The notes under the pieces are model-generated. The model was not told where the DNA came from and did not search any database. It saw only the letters and a program-made list of their open reading frames with translations. From positions 1-64,000 of the forward strand of contig NZ_JASBQE010000039.1 in the NCBI RefSeq assembly GCF_029960785.1: a stretch of DNA of 64,000 nt. Direction: 5' to 3'. Numbering within the stretch: the first letter of the stretch is position 1; each line of letters starts with the position of its first letter. This document shows positions 27,524-35,961 of this stretch, piece after piece. Source of the stretch: Polyangium sp. 15x6 (lineage in GTDB: Bacteria > Myxococcota_A > Polyangia > Polyangiales > Polyangiaceae). Position numbers and translations under genes: made by a program.

Positions 27524-28150
27524 TCACCACAGAAGGCTGACGAGGGCAAAAACCGCGTGAAAACCTGCCGCGACGCCCAGGGCAAGCAGGGCGTACCGCA
27601 GCGCGGCCCGGGCCCGGACCGTGGGGGCCGCGGCCGTCTTCTGCGGCGCCTCGCTCCGCGGCAGGCAGCGCGCGAGCCTCTCCTTCCAGGCGCGGATCTC
27701 CTGGGGCTCGTCGAAATGGCGGCCCACGAAACCACACTCCAGGCAATGCAGGTACGTCGCGACCACGAGCGGCTCGGGCTTGCTCTCGGGCGTGAGGAGC
27801 GCCGCCCGCTCGAAGAACTCGTCGCCGCCGTCGGTCTCGCCGAGCAGGTCCCATTGCAAGAGCGGCCACGGCGGGCTCTCCGGATCGCCCTCGCGCGCGA
27901 GCCGTGTCTGCACGCGTTCGTCCAGGAAAACCACGAGCGGGACGAGGACGCCCTCCATGGTGCTCGGCGAGACGATCTTGTCGAGCTTCGTGTCGAGGTC
28001 GTCGAGCCTCTTCCGGAGCTTCGCGCGGAGCGCCTCGACGTCGCGGGTCCTGTTGTTTCGCACGGCCGCGTCGACGATCCGCCCGGTGTCCTCGATACAG
28101 GCGACGATCTCCGCGAACGCGCGGGTATCGAGCGTGCCCGTCGCGCTCAT
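27524..28150 (-). CDS. tssL: Type VI secretion protein TssL (DotU family)
   Basis: 208 residues from ATG 28150, whose ATGA overlaps the tssF stop. The body is a helical DotU domain with the family signature LVVFLDERVQ and a DLLGETDGGDEFFERA segment, followed by CLECGFVGRHFD. A single C-terminal membrane helix (about 183-204) makes it tail-anchored. There is no OmpA-type peptidoglycan-binding extension, so cell-wall anchoring must come from elsewhere. It works with TssM as the inner-membrane platform that docks the baseplate. Confidence 0.9.
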   Translation of the reverse strand: MSATGTLDTRAFAEIVACIEDTGRIVDAAVRNNRTRDVEALRAKLRKRLDDLDTKLDKIVSPSTMEGVLVPLVVFLDERVQTRLAREGDPESPPWPLLQWDLLGETDGGDEFFERAALLTPESKPEPLVVATYLHCLECGFVGRHFDEPQEIRAWKERLARCLPRSEAPQKTAAAPTVRARAALRYALLALGVAAGFHAVFALVSLLW

Positions 28151-29766
28151 GCCTTCGTCCCTCCGGAAAGCGCGCGCTGGCCCGCCATCGGGCGCGTCGT
28201 GATCTCCACGTCCACGGGCTCCTCCGTCCACGCGTCGAGGAGCGCGGCGATCTGCGCCGAGAGCCGCCGCACGAGCGGCGCCTCCTCGGGCGTCCTTTGC
28301 CGCACCGCGAGCCGATACACGCGCCGGATTCCTCCGGCGCGCCGGGCCGGATCCGGCGCCTCGCGCGAATCGAGCTCGTCGACGAGCGTGGCAAACCCTC
28401 GATACGCCCCATCTCCGCTCGCGCCGAGGATCTCCAGCATCCCCACGAGATCCCGCCGCCCGAGCGACGGCCGCATGCGGAGCGACAGCACGTCGAGGCA
28501 CCGCGCCGGATCCCGCGCGAGCGGGCTCTCCGCGGGCGCGCGCATGCTGCCTACGAGCCGGAACGTCACGCCCGGCAAATGCCGCGTTTGCAAGCCGAGC
28601 GCGAGCTTTCCCGGCGACGCCGACCAGAGCACCGGCTGGGAAAACCGTGCTTCCGCGAGCACCTTGCAGGGCTGCTCGAAGGCGCCGTCGATGGAGAGCC
28701 TGAGCTCGGTCACCCCGTCGCCTTCTTCGATCTCGTACGTATCGCCGTCCTGCGCGAGCGCGGCGGGCAGAATCGGCACGAGCCCGCGATCCGTCGCCTT
28801 GTAGACCCCCCGCACCCCCGCGACCTCGACGCCTTCGAGCAGCGGCGAGGGCGAACGCACGGGCGCCGACGTCCGCGTCCCGTCCCAGAGGATCGGCTCG
28901 CCGAAATCGACCCACGCGTTCTCCACGGGGACGACGTGCAGGCGGAACGAATCGTTCGATACCGACAAACTCGTGGGGAACTCCTCGTCGAGCTCCAGGA
29001 AGAGGTCGAGCGTGTCCCACGGGGCGCGGGTCTGCGGGACCTCGACCTGCACGAAGAGCTCCTGCTCGGGCAGGTGGAAAAACGAGCGAACGCGGGCGAG
29101 CGCGCCGCGATCGTCGCCGTCTTCGAGGGCGCTCGCGCGCGGAGCGCCGAACGACACGCGGCAAGCCATCTCGGGCCCGTCGGTACCGGCCACCGCGAAG
29201 GCGCGCGTGAGGTGGCGCGAAAGCGCGTCGTGGAGCGCGAGCGACGCGCGATAATCGTCGAGACGCCGCACGTAAAACGAGAGCGTGGCCGCGTTTTTCC
29301 AGGAACGCCGGGCGCGGAGGCGGATCCGCACGAAGAGCCGCCGGTTCTGCTCGACGAGCCGCGCGCCGGTGACGTCGATCGGCAGGATCGAGAGCGGCCG
29401 CATCATCGCAAAGAGCCCGACCTTGCCCTCGGCCGACATCGCGCGGAGCAGCGTGCCTCGCGGCAAGACCGCAGGCTCGACGCGCTCCTCGCCGACCACG
29501 CATTCGACCATCATCGACGCGGGCGCCGGGGCGATCAGCTCGTCGAGCGTGCCGGCGGCGATGCGACGGACGGCCGCGGCCGTCGCGCGCTGGGCGGCGG
29601 CGCGTGTCCTCGCCGAGAAGAAGGCCTGCGCTTCGAGGATCCGGCGCACGTCGGGATCTTCGGCCCCGAGCGAGAGCGCGCCCTCGGCCTCGCGGCGCGC
29701 GGCGAACGCGTCGAGCGCGGAGAGCTCCTCGAGGAAGAGCGAATTCAAAATCTCGGCCTCCGCCAT
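28147..29766 (-). CDS. tssF: Type VI secretion baseplate protein TssF
   Basis: 539 residues. The N-terminus has the TssF pattern of a long helix ending in GAEDPDVRRILEAQAFFSAR, and the middle contains the FLPxE-type segment FFHLPEQELFVQVEV and a LDLFLELDEE strand. The C-terminal domain ends near TRPMAGQRALSGG, as in the family. TssF and TssG form the baseplate wedges with TssE and TssK. The gene lies directly after the detached spike gene (9 bp) and its last bases overlap tssL, so translation of the two is probably coupled. tssG is unusually far away, at the head of the operon. Confidence 0.88.
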   Translation of the reverse strand: MAEAEILNSLFLEELSALDAFAARREAEGALSLGAEDPDVRRILEAQAFFSARTRAAAQRATAAAVRRIAAGTLDELIAPAPASMMVECVVGEERVEPAVLPRGTLLRAMSAEGKVGLFAMMRPLSILPIDVTGARLVEQNRRLFVRIRLRARRSWKNAATLSFYVRRLDDYRASLALHDALSRHLTRAFAVAGTDGPEMACRVSFGAPRASALEDGDDRGALARVRSFFHLPEQELFVQVEVPQTRAPWDTLDLFLELDEEFPTSLSVSNDSFRLHVVPVENAWVDFGEPILWDGTRTSAPVRSPSPLLEGVEVAGVRGVYKATDRGLVPILPAALAQDGDTYEIEEGDGVTELRLSIDGAFEQPCKVLAEARFSQPVLWSASPGKLALGLQTRHLPGVTFRLVGSMRAPAESPLARDPARCLDVLSLRMRPSLGRRDLVGMLEILGASGDGAYRGFATLVDELDSREAPDPARRAGGIRRVYRLAVRQRTPEEAPLVRRLSAQIAALLDAWTEEPVDVEITTRPMAGQRALSGGTKA

Positions 29767-29775
29767 CGTCCCCTC

Positions 29776-30357
29776 CTATCCGAGATTGACCAGGTTTCCC
29801 TGCACGTTCGTCATGGCGCCCTTGAGGGTCGCGATGCCGGACGATTCGAGGTTCATCGTGCCATCGGCCTTCGCCTCGATCATCGCGCCCTTGGCCGAGA
29901 TCTGGCTCGTCCCTTCGAGCTTGAGCGTCGCCGTCGTCGACAGCGTCGCGCCCGCGCTCTCGAGCGTCAACGTATTCGAGCTCGCGCCCGTGAGCCCCAC
30001 CTTCGACGACCCCTCGACGGTCACGTTTTGCGCCCCCGAGATGGCCACGTTCGCGTCCGAGGAGATCGTCGCGTCCTTCGTGCTCTGCACGGAGAACGTA
30101 TCCTGGCTCGTCCAGCTCGACGCCTTGGTGGAGGTCATGGTGATCGTCTCGTCGGCCGTGACCTCGAATTGCTTGCAGGCGATCGCGATCTTCTCCGACG
30201 TCTGCGTGATCGTGCTCGTGGCCGAATCCCCGGCGACCTTGATCTCGATCTTCGTCCCGTCCATCACGATGGTCTGCGTGATGCTCGCGTCGGCGTTGAC
30301 CACGGTCACGGTGATCCCCGCCGTCTTGTCCATCTCGATGGTGCAGACCAGCGGCAT
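29776..30357 (-). CDS. Detached beta-helix spike protein (VgrG C-terminal/gp5-like)
   Basis: 193 residues, almost all short beta strands rich in Thr, Ser, Ala, Val and Gly with an 8-residue rhythm, as in the triple-stranded beta-helix of phage gp5 and VgrG needles. There is no OB-fold or gp27-like part. It follows vgrG by 6 bp, and the VgrG upstream ends shortly after its OB-fold without a needle of its own. I infer that the two polypeptides form one spike. Absence of Cys and His argues that it is not itself a PAAR tip. No toxin extension is present. Confidence 0.75.
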   Translation of the reverse strand: MPLVCTIEMDKTAGITVTVVNADASITQTIVMDGTKIEIKVAGDSATSTITQTSEKIAIACKQFEVTADETITMTSTKASSWTSQDTFSVQSTKDATISSDANVAISGAQNVTVEGSSKVGLTGASSNTLTLESAGATLSTTATLKLEGTSQISAKGAMIEAKADGTMNLESSGIATLKGAMTNVQGNLVNLG

Positions 30358-30363
30358 GGCCGA

Positions 30364-31998
30364 CTACCCTCCCGTCTCCTCGACCTTGAGGGTCATCTTG
30401 CCCTCCTCCAGCCGGAGGAGCACGGTGTCCTTGTCGTTCGTGCGGAGCACGCGCAGGACGGGTTTTTCGTCCTGGTAATCGTGGAGCACGGAGGTGTTGT
30501 TCGTCGAGGTTTTCCCGAGGAAGAGGTGCTGCCCCTGCCCGTCCTTGGCCACGCGCGCCTCACCGCGCCAATCGATCATCCGGATGACCGTGGCCTTGCC
30601 GAAATCGAGGGCCACGAGCACGCGCTGGTTCTTGTAGAGCGGCAGATACAGGTTCCCCGCCCCGCTCTCCGGCTCGTACGGCGCGCTGATCTCCTTGTTC
30701 TCGAAGAGCGGAATCTTGACCGTGTATTGATCGACCGAGGTGTCCTGGTCCGTCACGAAATCGTACGTGACGTCGGTATCTGCCCCGACGGCGCTCACCA
30801 CCTTGCCTTCGAGGTGACCCGGGAAGCGCGGCTCGACGATGGATGGCAGGCGAACGCGCGCCTCGCTCTTCTCTTCGAGGCGGGCCGTGCATTCGACGGA
30901 GAAGCTCGCCGCGGTGTCGCCGTAGGTCAGCTCCGGCCCGCCGTCGAGCGCGCGCGCTTCGAGCAAGAGGGAAAACACGCGGAAGGGCTCGGTCGCCGCG
31001 ATCAGGTTCGCGCTGTGACCGCCCGTCGTGGAGATGTCGAGCAAGCTGCCCGGTGAAACGGCCACCGTGGGAAACCGCCGGAACGAGAGCTCGACCTCGC
31101 GCTTGGGCAGGAGGGGCCGCGCGGTCTCCAGGGTGACGCGATCGTCGACGTCCTGCGCGATCGGCGTGCGGAGGAGCGTGTCGCGATACATGCCCGTCGC
31201 CGCATTCGTGTTGTCGATGAGCTGGGTCGCCGTGCTCTCGGTGTACGAGTTCAGGACGCGCGGCTTGTAGCGCGGGACCTCGGGGAAAAACGAGGTCATG
31301 GAGGAGAGGTCGTCGAGCAAGAGCTCCGAAGCCTCGCCGCTCGTGTCCTTGGCCCCCTTGATCGAATACGTGCCCTCCGCGTGATCGTACGTGAAGACGC
31401 CGTTCCGGTAGCGGACGTACCAGATCACGAGATCGTAAAAGCTCGATCGCGCGATGGGGTCGAGATGAAAAAAGACCTGCGAGACCGTCTTGGTGATGAC
31501 GTCCCAATCGTAGGTCAGGCTGATCTTGTCGCCCTTGTGGGCCTCGATCACGTCCTTGAACGTCGTCTGGGTGTAGAGCGCGCAGGGGAAATGCTGGCGC
31601 CAGAGGGCCTGCGCCGGGTCCACGAACGTGACGCGGTAGCGCCGACAGAGCACCGCCGGCTCGTCCATCACCCGCTGCGTCGTCTCCTCGCGCACCGACT
31701 TTTCGAGCACGAGGCCGCTCGTCTTGATCTCCGCGTCGTCGGCCTCGGTGTCGGTCTCGAGGTGCCCCGGCTTGATCGAAAGGGAGACTGCGCCGAGGTC
31801 GGGTTTCACGAAATCGGCGAGCAGGTCGTCGGTGTATTTCCCGCCCCACGACGAGTCGTCCTGCATGACGAACTCGACGGAGCCCGAGACGCCCCACGCT
31901 TCCATGCGCAAGGAAAAACCCCGCACGTTGCCGCCCGGGATCGTGTGCTCCGTCCCCCCGACCGTGAGCGCCAGCGTGATTTCGAGTTTTTCCTTCAA
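30364..31998 (-). CDS. vgrG: VgrG-type spike protein (gp27/gp5 OB-fold body)
   Basis: 544 residues from ATG 31998. The N-terminal two thirds correspond to the gp27-like trimer base: FVDPAQALWRQHFPC, TFKDVIEAH and RPLLPKREVELSF. The gp5-like OB-fold follows (about 400-480), with a VDQYTVKIPLFENK strand pair and PLYKNQRVLVALDFG. The protein stops soon after, without the long repeat needle or an effector domain. The next gene supplies that needle. It sits between tssE and tssF in the baseplate part of the operon, so it is a core structural copy rather than an orphan effector carrier. Confidence 0.85.
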   Translation of the reverse strand: MKEKLEITLALTVGGTEHTIPGGNVRGFSLRMEAWGVSGSVEFVMQDDSSWGGKYTDDLLADFVKPDLGAVSLSIKPGHLETDTEADDAEIKTSGLVLEKSVREETTQRVMDEPAVLCRRYRVTFVDPAQALWRQHFPCALYTQTTFKDVIEAHKGDKISLTYDWDVITKTVSQVFFHLDPIARSSFYDLVIWYVRYRNGVFTYDHAEGTYSIKGAKDTSGEASELLLDDLSSMTSFFPEVPRYKPRVLNSYTESTATQLIDNTNAATGMYRDTLLRTPIAQDVDDRVTLETARPLLPKREVELSFRRFPTVAVSPGSLLDISTTGGHSANLIAATEPFRVFSLLLEARALDGGPELTYGDTAASFSVECTARLEEKSEARVRLPSIVEPRFPGHLEGKVVSAVGADTDVTYDFVTDQDTSVDQYTVKIPLFENKEISAPYEPESGAGNLYLPLYKNQRVLVALDFGKATVIRMIDWRGEARVAKDGQGQHLFLGKTSTNNTSVLHDYQDEKPVLRVLRTNDKDTVLLRLEEGKMTLKVEETGG

Positions 31999-32020
31999 GG
32001 CCCGCCTCCGCCGGCGGAGC

Positions 32021-32380
32021 CTACCCTCGGCGTACGGAGACGTTCCGGAGGACGCTGTGAAAAAACACGTGATACGTCACCGGCAGTCCTCCCACGAGGC
32101 CCGTGAGCGTGAATCGCACCCAGAGGCCCCGGTCGCGGCCGATCAGGGTGAGCTTCGGTTCGAGCAGCCGCGGCTCGTACGCCCGCACGACCCCGAGCAT
32201 CTCGGCGCACAGCTCGTCGAGCAGGGGCTTCGTCGCGAAATGGCCGTCGTACCGGCCGAGCCCGTACACCTCGACCGCCGAGGCATATCCGGCCTTCGCG
32301 TTGAGCGAAACCTCGAGGTTGCGCGCGATGCTCTCCAGACGGGGCTCGTGATCGCCCCTGAGCTTGCCGTAAAACGACAA
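32021..32380 (-). CDS. tssE: Type VI secretion baseplate protein TssE (gp25-like)
   Basis: 119 residues with the gp25 lysozyme-like baseplate fold: an N-terminal MSFYGKLRG helix, IARNLEVSLNAKAG, then the ExR-type motif in VVRAYEPRLLEPKLTL, and paired strands WVRFTLTG and VTYHVFF. TssE connects the sheath to the baseplate wedge. It has no catalytic lysozyme residues, as is normal in this family. It lies 27 bp after tssK and 22 bp before vgrG. Confidence 0.9.
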   Translation of the reverse strand: MSFYGKLRGDHEPRLESIARNLEVSLNAKAGYASAVEVYGLGRYDGHFATKPLLDELCAEMLGVVRAYEPRLLEPKLTLIGRDRGLWVRFTLTGLVGGLPVTYHVFFHSVLRNVSVRRG

Positions 32381-32407
32381 CGACGGCCTCCTCCGCGGTC
32401 CCTTCTA

Positions 32408-33682
32408 TCACGACCGCCTCCAGGAGAGCAGCACCTGCAAGCCCTCGAGCTCCTTGGGCATCAAAAAACAGATCGCCCGCTCCCGGAGCACGGCCCCCCA
32501 CTCACGCGCGTCCTCGCCCGCCGACGAGCCCGCCCCCACGATCCGATAAAAATCCACCGGCCCGCCGAACCGATGCCGGAACGGCGGGTTCGGCGAATAC
32601 ACGAGGCGCATGCCACGGAGCGCATGCTCGCGCACGAGGCGGAGCCGCCCCGGGCTCGAGAGCACCGTGCCTTCGAGCGGCAGTTTGTCCGCGGTGCGAT
32701 TCTTGAGGACCACGACGTAAAGCTCGGTCGCGCCGAGGGCCTCTGGCGGGAGATCTCCCGCGACGAGACGACCATTCTCGGGGACGAACGAGATCGCCGG
32801 CTCCTCGGGCAGGGGCACGCGGGCGCGCGACGAGATCTCGTCGAGCACGACGCCGAAGACGCGGGCGAGATCGTGATGGTCGTAGGGAGGCGCCGCGAAC
32901 GGCGCGGCTCGCTCGTCGAGCAAGCCGAGCTCGAGCGCGAAATTGCGTAATGCCGAGTAGACCGGATACGGGTGCAGGTGCACCCCGCGGTCCATGTCGT
33001 CGAGCAGCCCGCCGAGCTTGCGGGCCTCGACACGCACGCGAAAGAGCGCCGCCGCCGAATCCCCGCGCGCCACGGCCTCCAGCGCGAGATCGTCGAGCGC
33101 GCCTTCGATCTCGGCGAGCTCGCCGCGCAGGCGCGTGAGGCGCGGCGCGAGGTAAGGCGTGGAGCCGAGCCGCACGAGCGGCGGGATGAAATCCGTCGAG
33201 AGGCGGAACTGGCCCCCGGTCGTGACCTCGAAATGGCCGAGCTCCGCCCGGCCAATGCTGCCCTCGATGCTCGCCTCGGACGAGAGCACGACGCGGAGGA
33301 AGACGCGCGGGATTTCCTTGGGCGAGGGCGGCTCGAGCGCCCCCTCCGCATTCGCCTCGTCGTCCGGAGGCAAGACGTGGGCGAACACCTCGACGCGGCG
33401 CCGCCCGACGGCCTTGAGATCGAGCGGCGCGCTGAGGCGGGCATTGCCGGGCACGTCCACGAGCGCCCCGTCCGGCAGGACGGCGGAGAGGCCCGACACC
33501 CAGAGCACGCCATTCCTGGGATCGTCGCCGTTCCATTCGAGCCGCGCGATCCCGGTGAGGGGCAAACCGAGGAGGCTCGCCCGCAGCGCGGCTTCGGCCG
33601 AGAGCGCATCCTCGAGACCGAGGAAATGCTCGGGGAGCAGGACCTGCCCGATCCGCCATTTCGGCCGTGCCAGCGCCGCCAC
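32408..33682 (-). CDS. tssK: Type VI secretion baseplate-membrane connector TssK
   Basis: 424 residues. The N-terminal shell domain has the usual opening KWRIGQVLLPEHF and a beta-rich segment with LPDGALVDVPG. The middle helical bundle contains the ELAEIEGAL and LHPYPVYSALRNF regions, and the C-terminal domain ends FLMPKELEGLQVLLSW. TssK links the TssFGE wedges to the TssL/TssM cytoplasmic domains. The length is close to the family norm. It starts 12 bp after the hcp stop. Confidence 0.92.
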   Translation of the reverse strand: MAALARPKWRIGQVLLPEHFLGLEDALSAEAALRASLLGLPLTGIARLEWNGDDPRNGVLWVSGLSAVLPDGALVDVPGNARLSAPLDLKAVGRRRVEVFAHVLPPDDEANAEGALEPPSPKEIPRVFLRVVLSSEASIEGSIGRAELGHFEVTTGGQFRLSTDFIPPLVRLGSTPYLAPRLTRLRGELAEIEGALDDLALEAVARGDSAAALFRVRVEARKLGGLLDDMDRGVHLHPYPVYSALRNFALELGLLDERAAPFAAPPYDHHDLARVFGVVLDEISSRARVPLPEEPAISFVPENGRLVAGDLPPEALGATELYVVVLKNRTADKLPLEGTVLSSPGRLRLVREHALRGMRLVYSPNPPFRHRFGGPVDFYRIVGAGSSAGEDAREWGAVLRERAICFLMPKELEGLQVLLSWRRS

Positions 33683-33694
33683 GGTTCGTCCCGG

Positions 33695-34264
33695 CTAGCT
33701 CTGCGCCAAGCCCCAGAGCTTGGCGAAGTTCTTCCCCTTGCCGACGGCGACCTGCAGCGATTGCGCCGAGGGCTGGGGCTTGATGCCGGTGTTGAAGGTG
33801 AAATTGATCGGCGACTGCACCTCGCCCGACGCGTCGTCCGCCACCGAGAGGTTCAGCTCATCGCCCCGCTTCTCCAGGATCCCATTCATGTCGGTCGAGT
33901 TCGAGTGGAAGCAGAGGTAATACTCCTTCTGCACCGGGTCGTACTCGTAGACCGAGAACTGGAACGTGACCAGCACGTTCGTCATGGATGTGTAAATCAG
34001 GAGGGCGATGTTCTGCTTGTTCGTCGCGGAGACCTGCCCCGTCAGATAGACCGCGTCGGTGACGCCCGTCTCCCAGAGGATGTCGCGCAGGACCGCGACG
34101 ACCGCCAGGTCCTCGGTCGGGTTCATGGGATTCTTGCAGGTGAGATCGGCGGTCAGCGTCGTATCTCCGACCTTGATGGACGTGATGAAACCGACCGCTG
34201 TCTGCTTGTCCTTCTTGTAGTTGAAGCCCTGATAAACGTCGAGGACTTTACGAAATTCCGGCAT
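33695..34264 (-). CDS. hcp: Hcp-family tube protein
   Basis: 189 residues from ATG 34264, situated between tssC and tssK. The sequence is mostly beta strand (VGFITSIKVGDTTLTADL, YLTGQVSATNK, NVLVTFQFSVYEYD) with one helix near FAKLWG at the end, in keeping with the Hcp barrel. It is divergent from classical Hcp and longer by about 20 residues. The assignment rests as much on the position after the sheath genes as on sequence. Other possibilities are an Hcp-like tail-tube paralogue particular to this T6SS subtype. Confidence 0.65.
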   Translation of the reverse strand: MPEFRKVLDVYQGFNYKKDKQTAVGFITSIKVGDTTLTADLTCKNPMNPTEDLAVVAVLRDILWETGVTDAVYLTGQVSATNKQNIALLIYTSMTNVLVTFQFSVYEYDPVQKEYYLCFHSNSTDMNGILEKRGDELNLSVADDASGEVQSPINFTFNTGIKPQPSAQSLQVAVGKGKNFAKLWGLAQS

Positions 34265-34299
34265 GGCCGCTCATCCTTTCCTGAATGCTCGATCCCGTA

Positions 34300-35946
34300 T
34301 CAGGGCCCGCCCAGGGCCGCTTCGAGCCGGAGCTCGACGTCCATTCCTTCGAATTGCGCGTGCGGCAGGACCGAGATGATCGACTTGTACCAGCCGAACG
34401 GCCCGGGCTTCGGCTCCACGGTCACGTCCACGGCCTTGAACGGATAGAACCGCAAGGTCAGATCGTCGGGATTGACGACCGTCGTGACGTATCCGCCGAG
34501 CCAATTGGCGAGCACCTGCTGGATGTACGGGCCATCGGCCGTGCTGCCGATGTACTCGCGCATCATGCGCTTGACGAAATGCGCGATGCGGGTGATCGAG
34601 AACGTGTAGGCGAGGTTCGTCACGAGGTGCGCGTTCTTCGTGTTGAGGTCCTCCACGAACGTGCGCGCCTTCTTAATCGACTGCGAGCTGAAGAACGTCG
34701 CCACCGACTCGTTCTTCTTGTGCACGAGCGGGATGAACCCGTTCGAGGCGAACTGGAGCTCGCGGAAATCGGGAATCGCGATCTCCACGGGCGGCTGCAC
34801 GTGCTCGTAGCCGTTCTTCTCGTACGTGAAGACCGTGAGGCCCTCGACGAGGCCGCCGCCGCGCGGACCGCGGATGTGCTGGGCCCAGCCGGAGCTCTCG
34901 AAGGAGCGGACCATGTTCTTCGCGAACAGGATGGCCGCGTTGCCCCAGAGGAAATGGCTCGCGTCGTCCGTGCGGCCCGGATGCACCGTCTCCTTGTAGC
35001 CGACGACGTTGCCCGGCTCGAGCTTGGACGCATGGCCGTACGGGCCGCGCAGGAGGTAGCGCGGCAGGACGAGCCCGATGTACGCGGCGTAATCGGTCTC
35101 GCGCAGCTCGTTGTATCTGCCGAAATGCGGGTGCGTGAGCACCGCGTCGAGGTCGCCGATCTCCGCGACCTCCTGCATCGTCTTGCAGGGGTTGAAGAAC
35201 GTGGGGGAGACCGCGGCGACGAACGGGCAATGGGAGGCGTTCGACACGCGGCCCATGGCGCGCAGCCAGTCGATATCCTCGTCCGACGAGTCGAACTCGT
35301 AGAGACCGATCATCGTGGCGAAGGGCTTGCCGCCGTAGCGATCGTACTCCTGGATGTAGACCTTGTTGAAGAGGCTGCCGCCGAAGATGTCGGTGTCGTG
35401 ATCGATGACGTCGGCGCCGATCTCGTCCTTGCTGCCGTCGAGGAAATCGATGATGACGTCCTCGCTCTCGACGCCGGACGCGAGGTGGTTGAGGCCCCGC
35501 CAGGACGCCTCGAGCGCCTGGAGATTGTCGTCGTGGAAGACGTCGTCGAGGTGCTTGCCGAGCTTCTCGTCGATCTTCTGCGCGACGAGCGCGATGGCCT
35601 CCACGACGTTCGAGTAGCTGGCGAAGGCCTTCAGCGGACCGAGCTCTTCGCCGCGCGAGAGCTCGAGGTTGTCGTCGCAATTGACGAGCAGCGCCGCGAG
35701 GTCGTTCATGAACCGCGCGCCGTCGTTGATGTCGACGTTGCGATCGTCGAACTTGAGCGGCGCCACGGCGCCCGACTCGTCGGCGAGGGAGAGGGCGCCG
35801 CCATCCGTCGGCGCAGGCGTCGCCGGCGGCTTGATGTAGCTGATCAGCGACTTCAGCGAGTCGCCTTCCTTGAGGTCGCCCGGGGTCTCACCAAATGCGC
35901 CGAGCAGATCGCCTTTGAGCTCTTCGGCTGTTCTTTGCGTAGTCAT
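34300..35946 (-). CDS. tssC: Type VI secretion sheath large subunit TssC (VipB)
   Basis: 548 residues from ATG 35946, 15 bp after the tssB stop. TssC hallmarks are present: ALEASWRGLNHL, the LLNK-type SLFNKVYIQEYDRYGGKPFATMIGLYEF region (split here), AVSPTFF, RYLLRGPYGH, and the C-terminal handshake segment FSITRIAHFVKRMMREYIGS. The 40 or so residues at the very N-terminus are an extra acidic/Pro-rich extension. TssB and TssC polymerise into the contractile sheath around the Hcp tube. Confidence 0.94.
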   Translation of the reverse strand: MTTQRTAEELKGDLLGAFGETPGDLKEGDSLKSLISYIKPPATPAPTDGGALSLADESGAVAPLKFDDRNVDINDGARFMNDLAALLVNCDDNLELSRGEELGPLKAFASYSNVVEAIALVAQKIDEKLGKHLDDVFHDDNLQALEASWRGLNHLASGVESEDVIIDFLDGSKDEIGADVIDHDTDIFGGSLFNKVYIQEYDRYGGKPFATMIGLYEFDSSDEDIDWLRAMGRVSNASHCPFVAAVSPTFFNPCKTMQEVAEIGDLDAVLTHPHFGRYNELRETDYAAYIGLVLPRYLLRGPYGHASKLEPGNVVGYKETVHPGRTDDASHFLWGNAAILFAKNMVRSFESSGWAQHIRGPRGGGLVEGLTVFTYEKNGYEHVQPPVEIAIPDFRELQFASNGFIPLVHKKNESVATFFSSQSIKKARTFVEDLNTKNAHLVTNLAYTFSITRIAHFVKRMMREYIGSTADGPYIQQVLANWLGGYVTTVVNPDDLTLRFYPFKAVDVTVEPKPGPFGWYKSIISVLPHAQFEGMDVELRLEAALGGP

Positions 35947-35961
35947 GATCGCTCCTCGACC

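Noticed and set aside
25070-31056. Very long plus-strand open frames opposite tssM, tssL, tssF and vgrG
   Set aside because: The minus-strand genes have full T6SS family motifs. The plus frames are Arg/Pro/Ala-rich translations typical of antisense GC-rich DNA.
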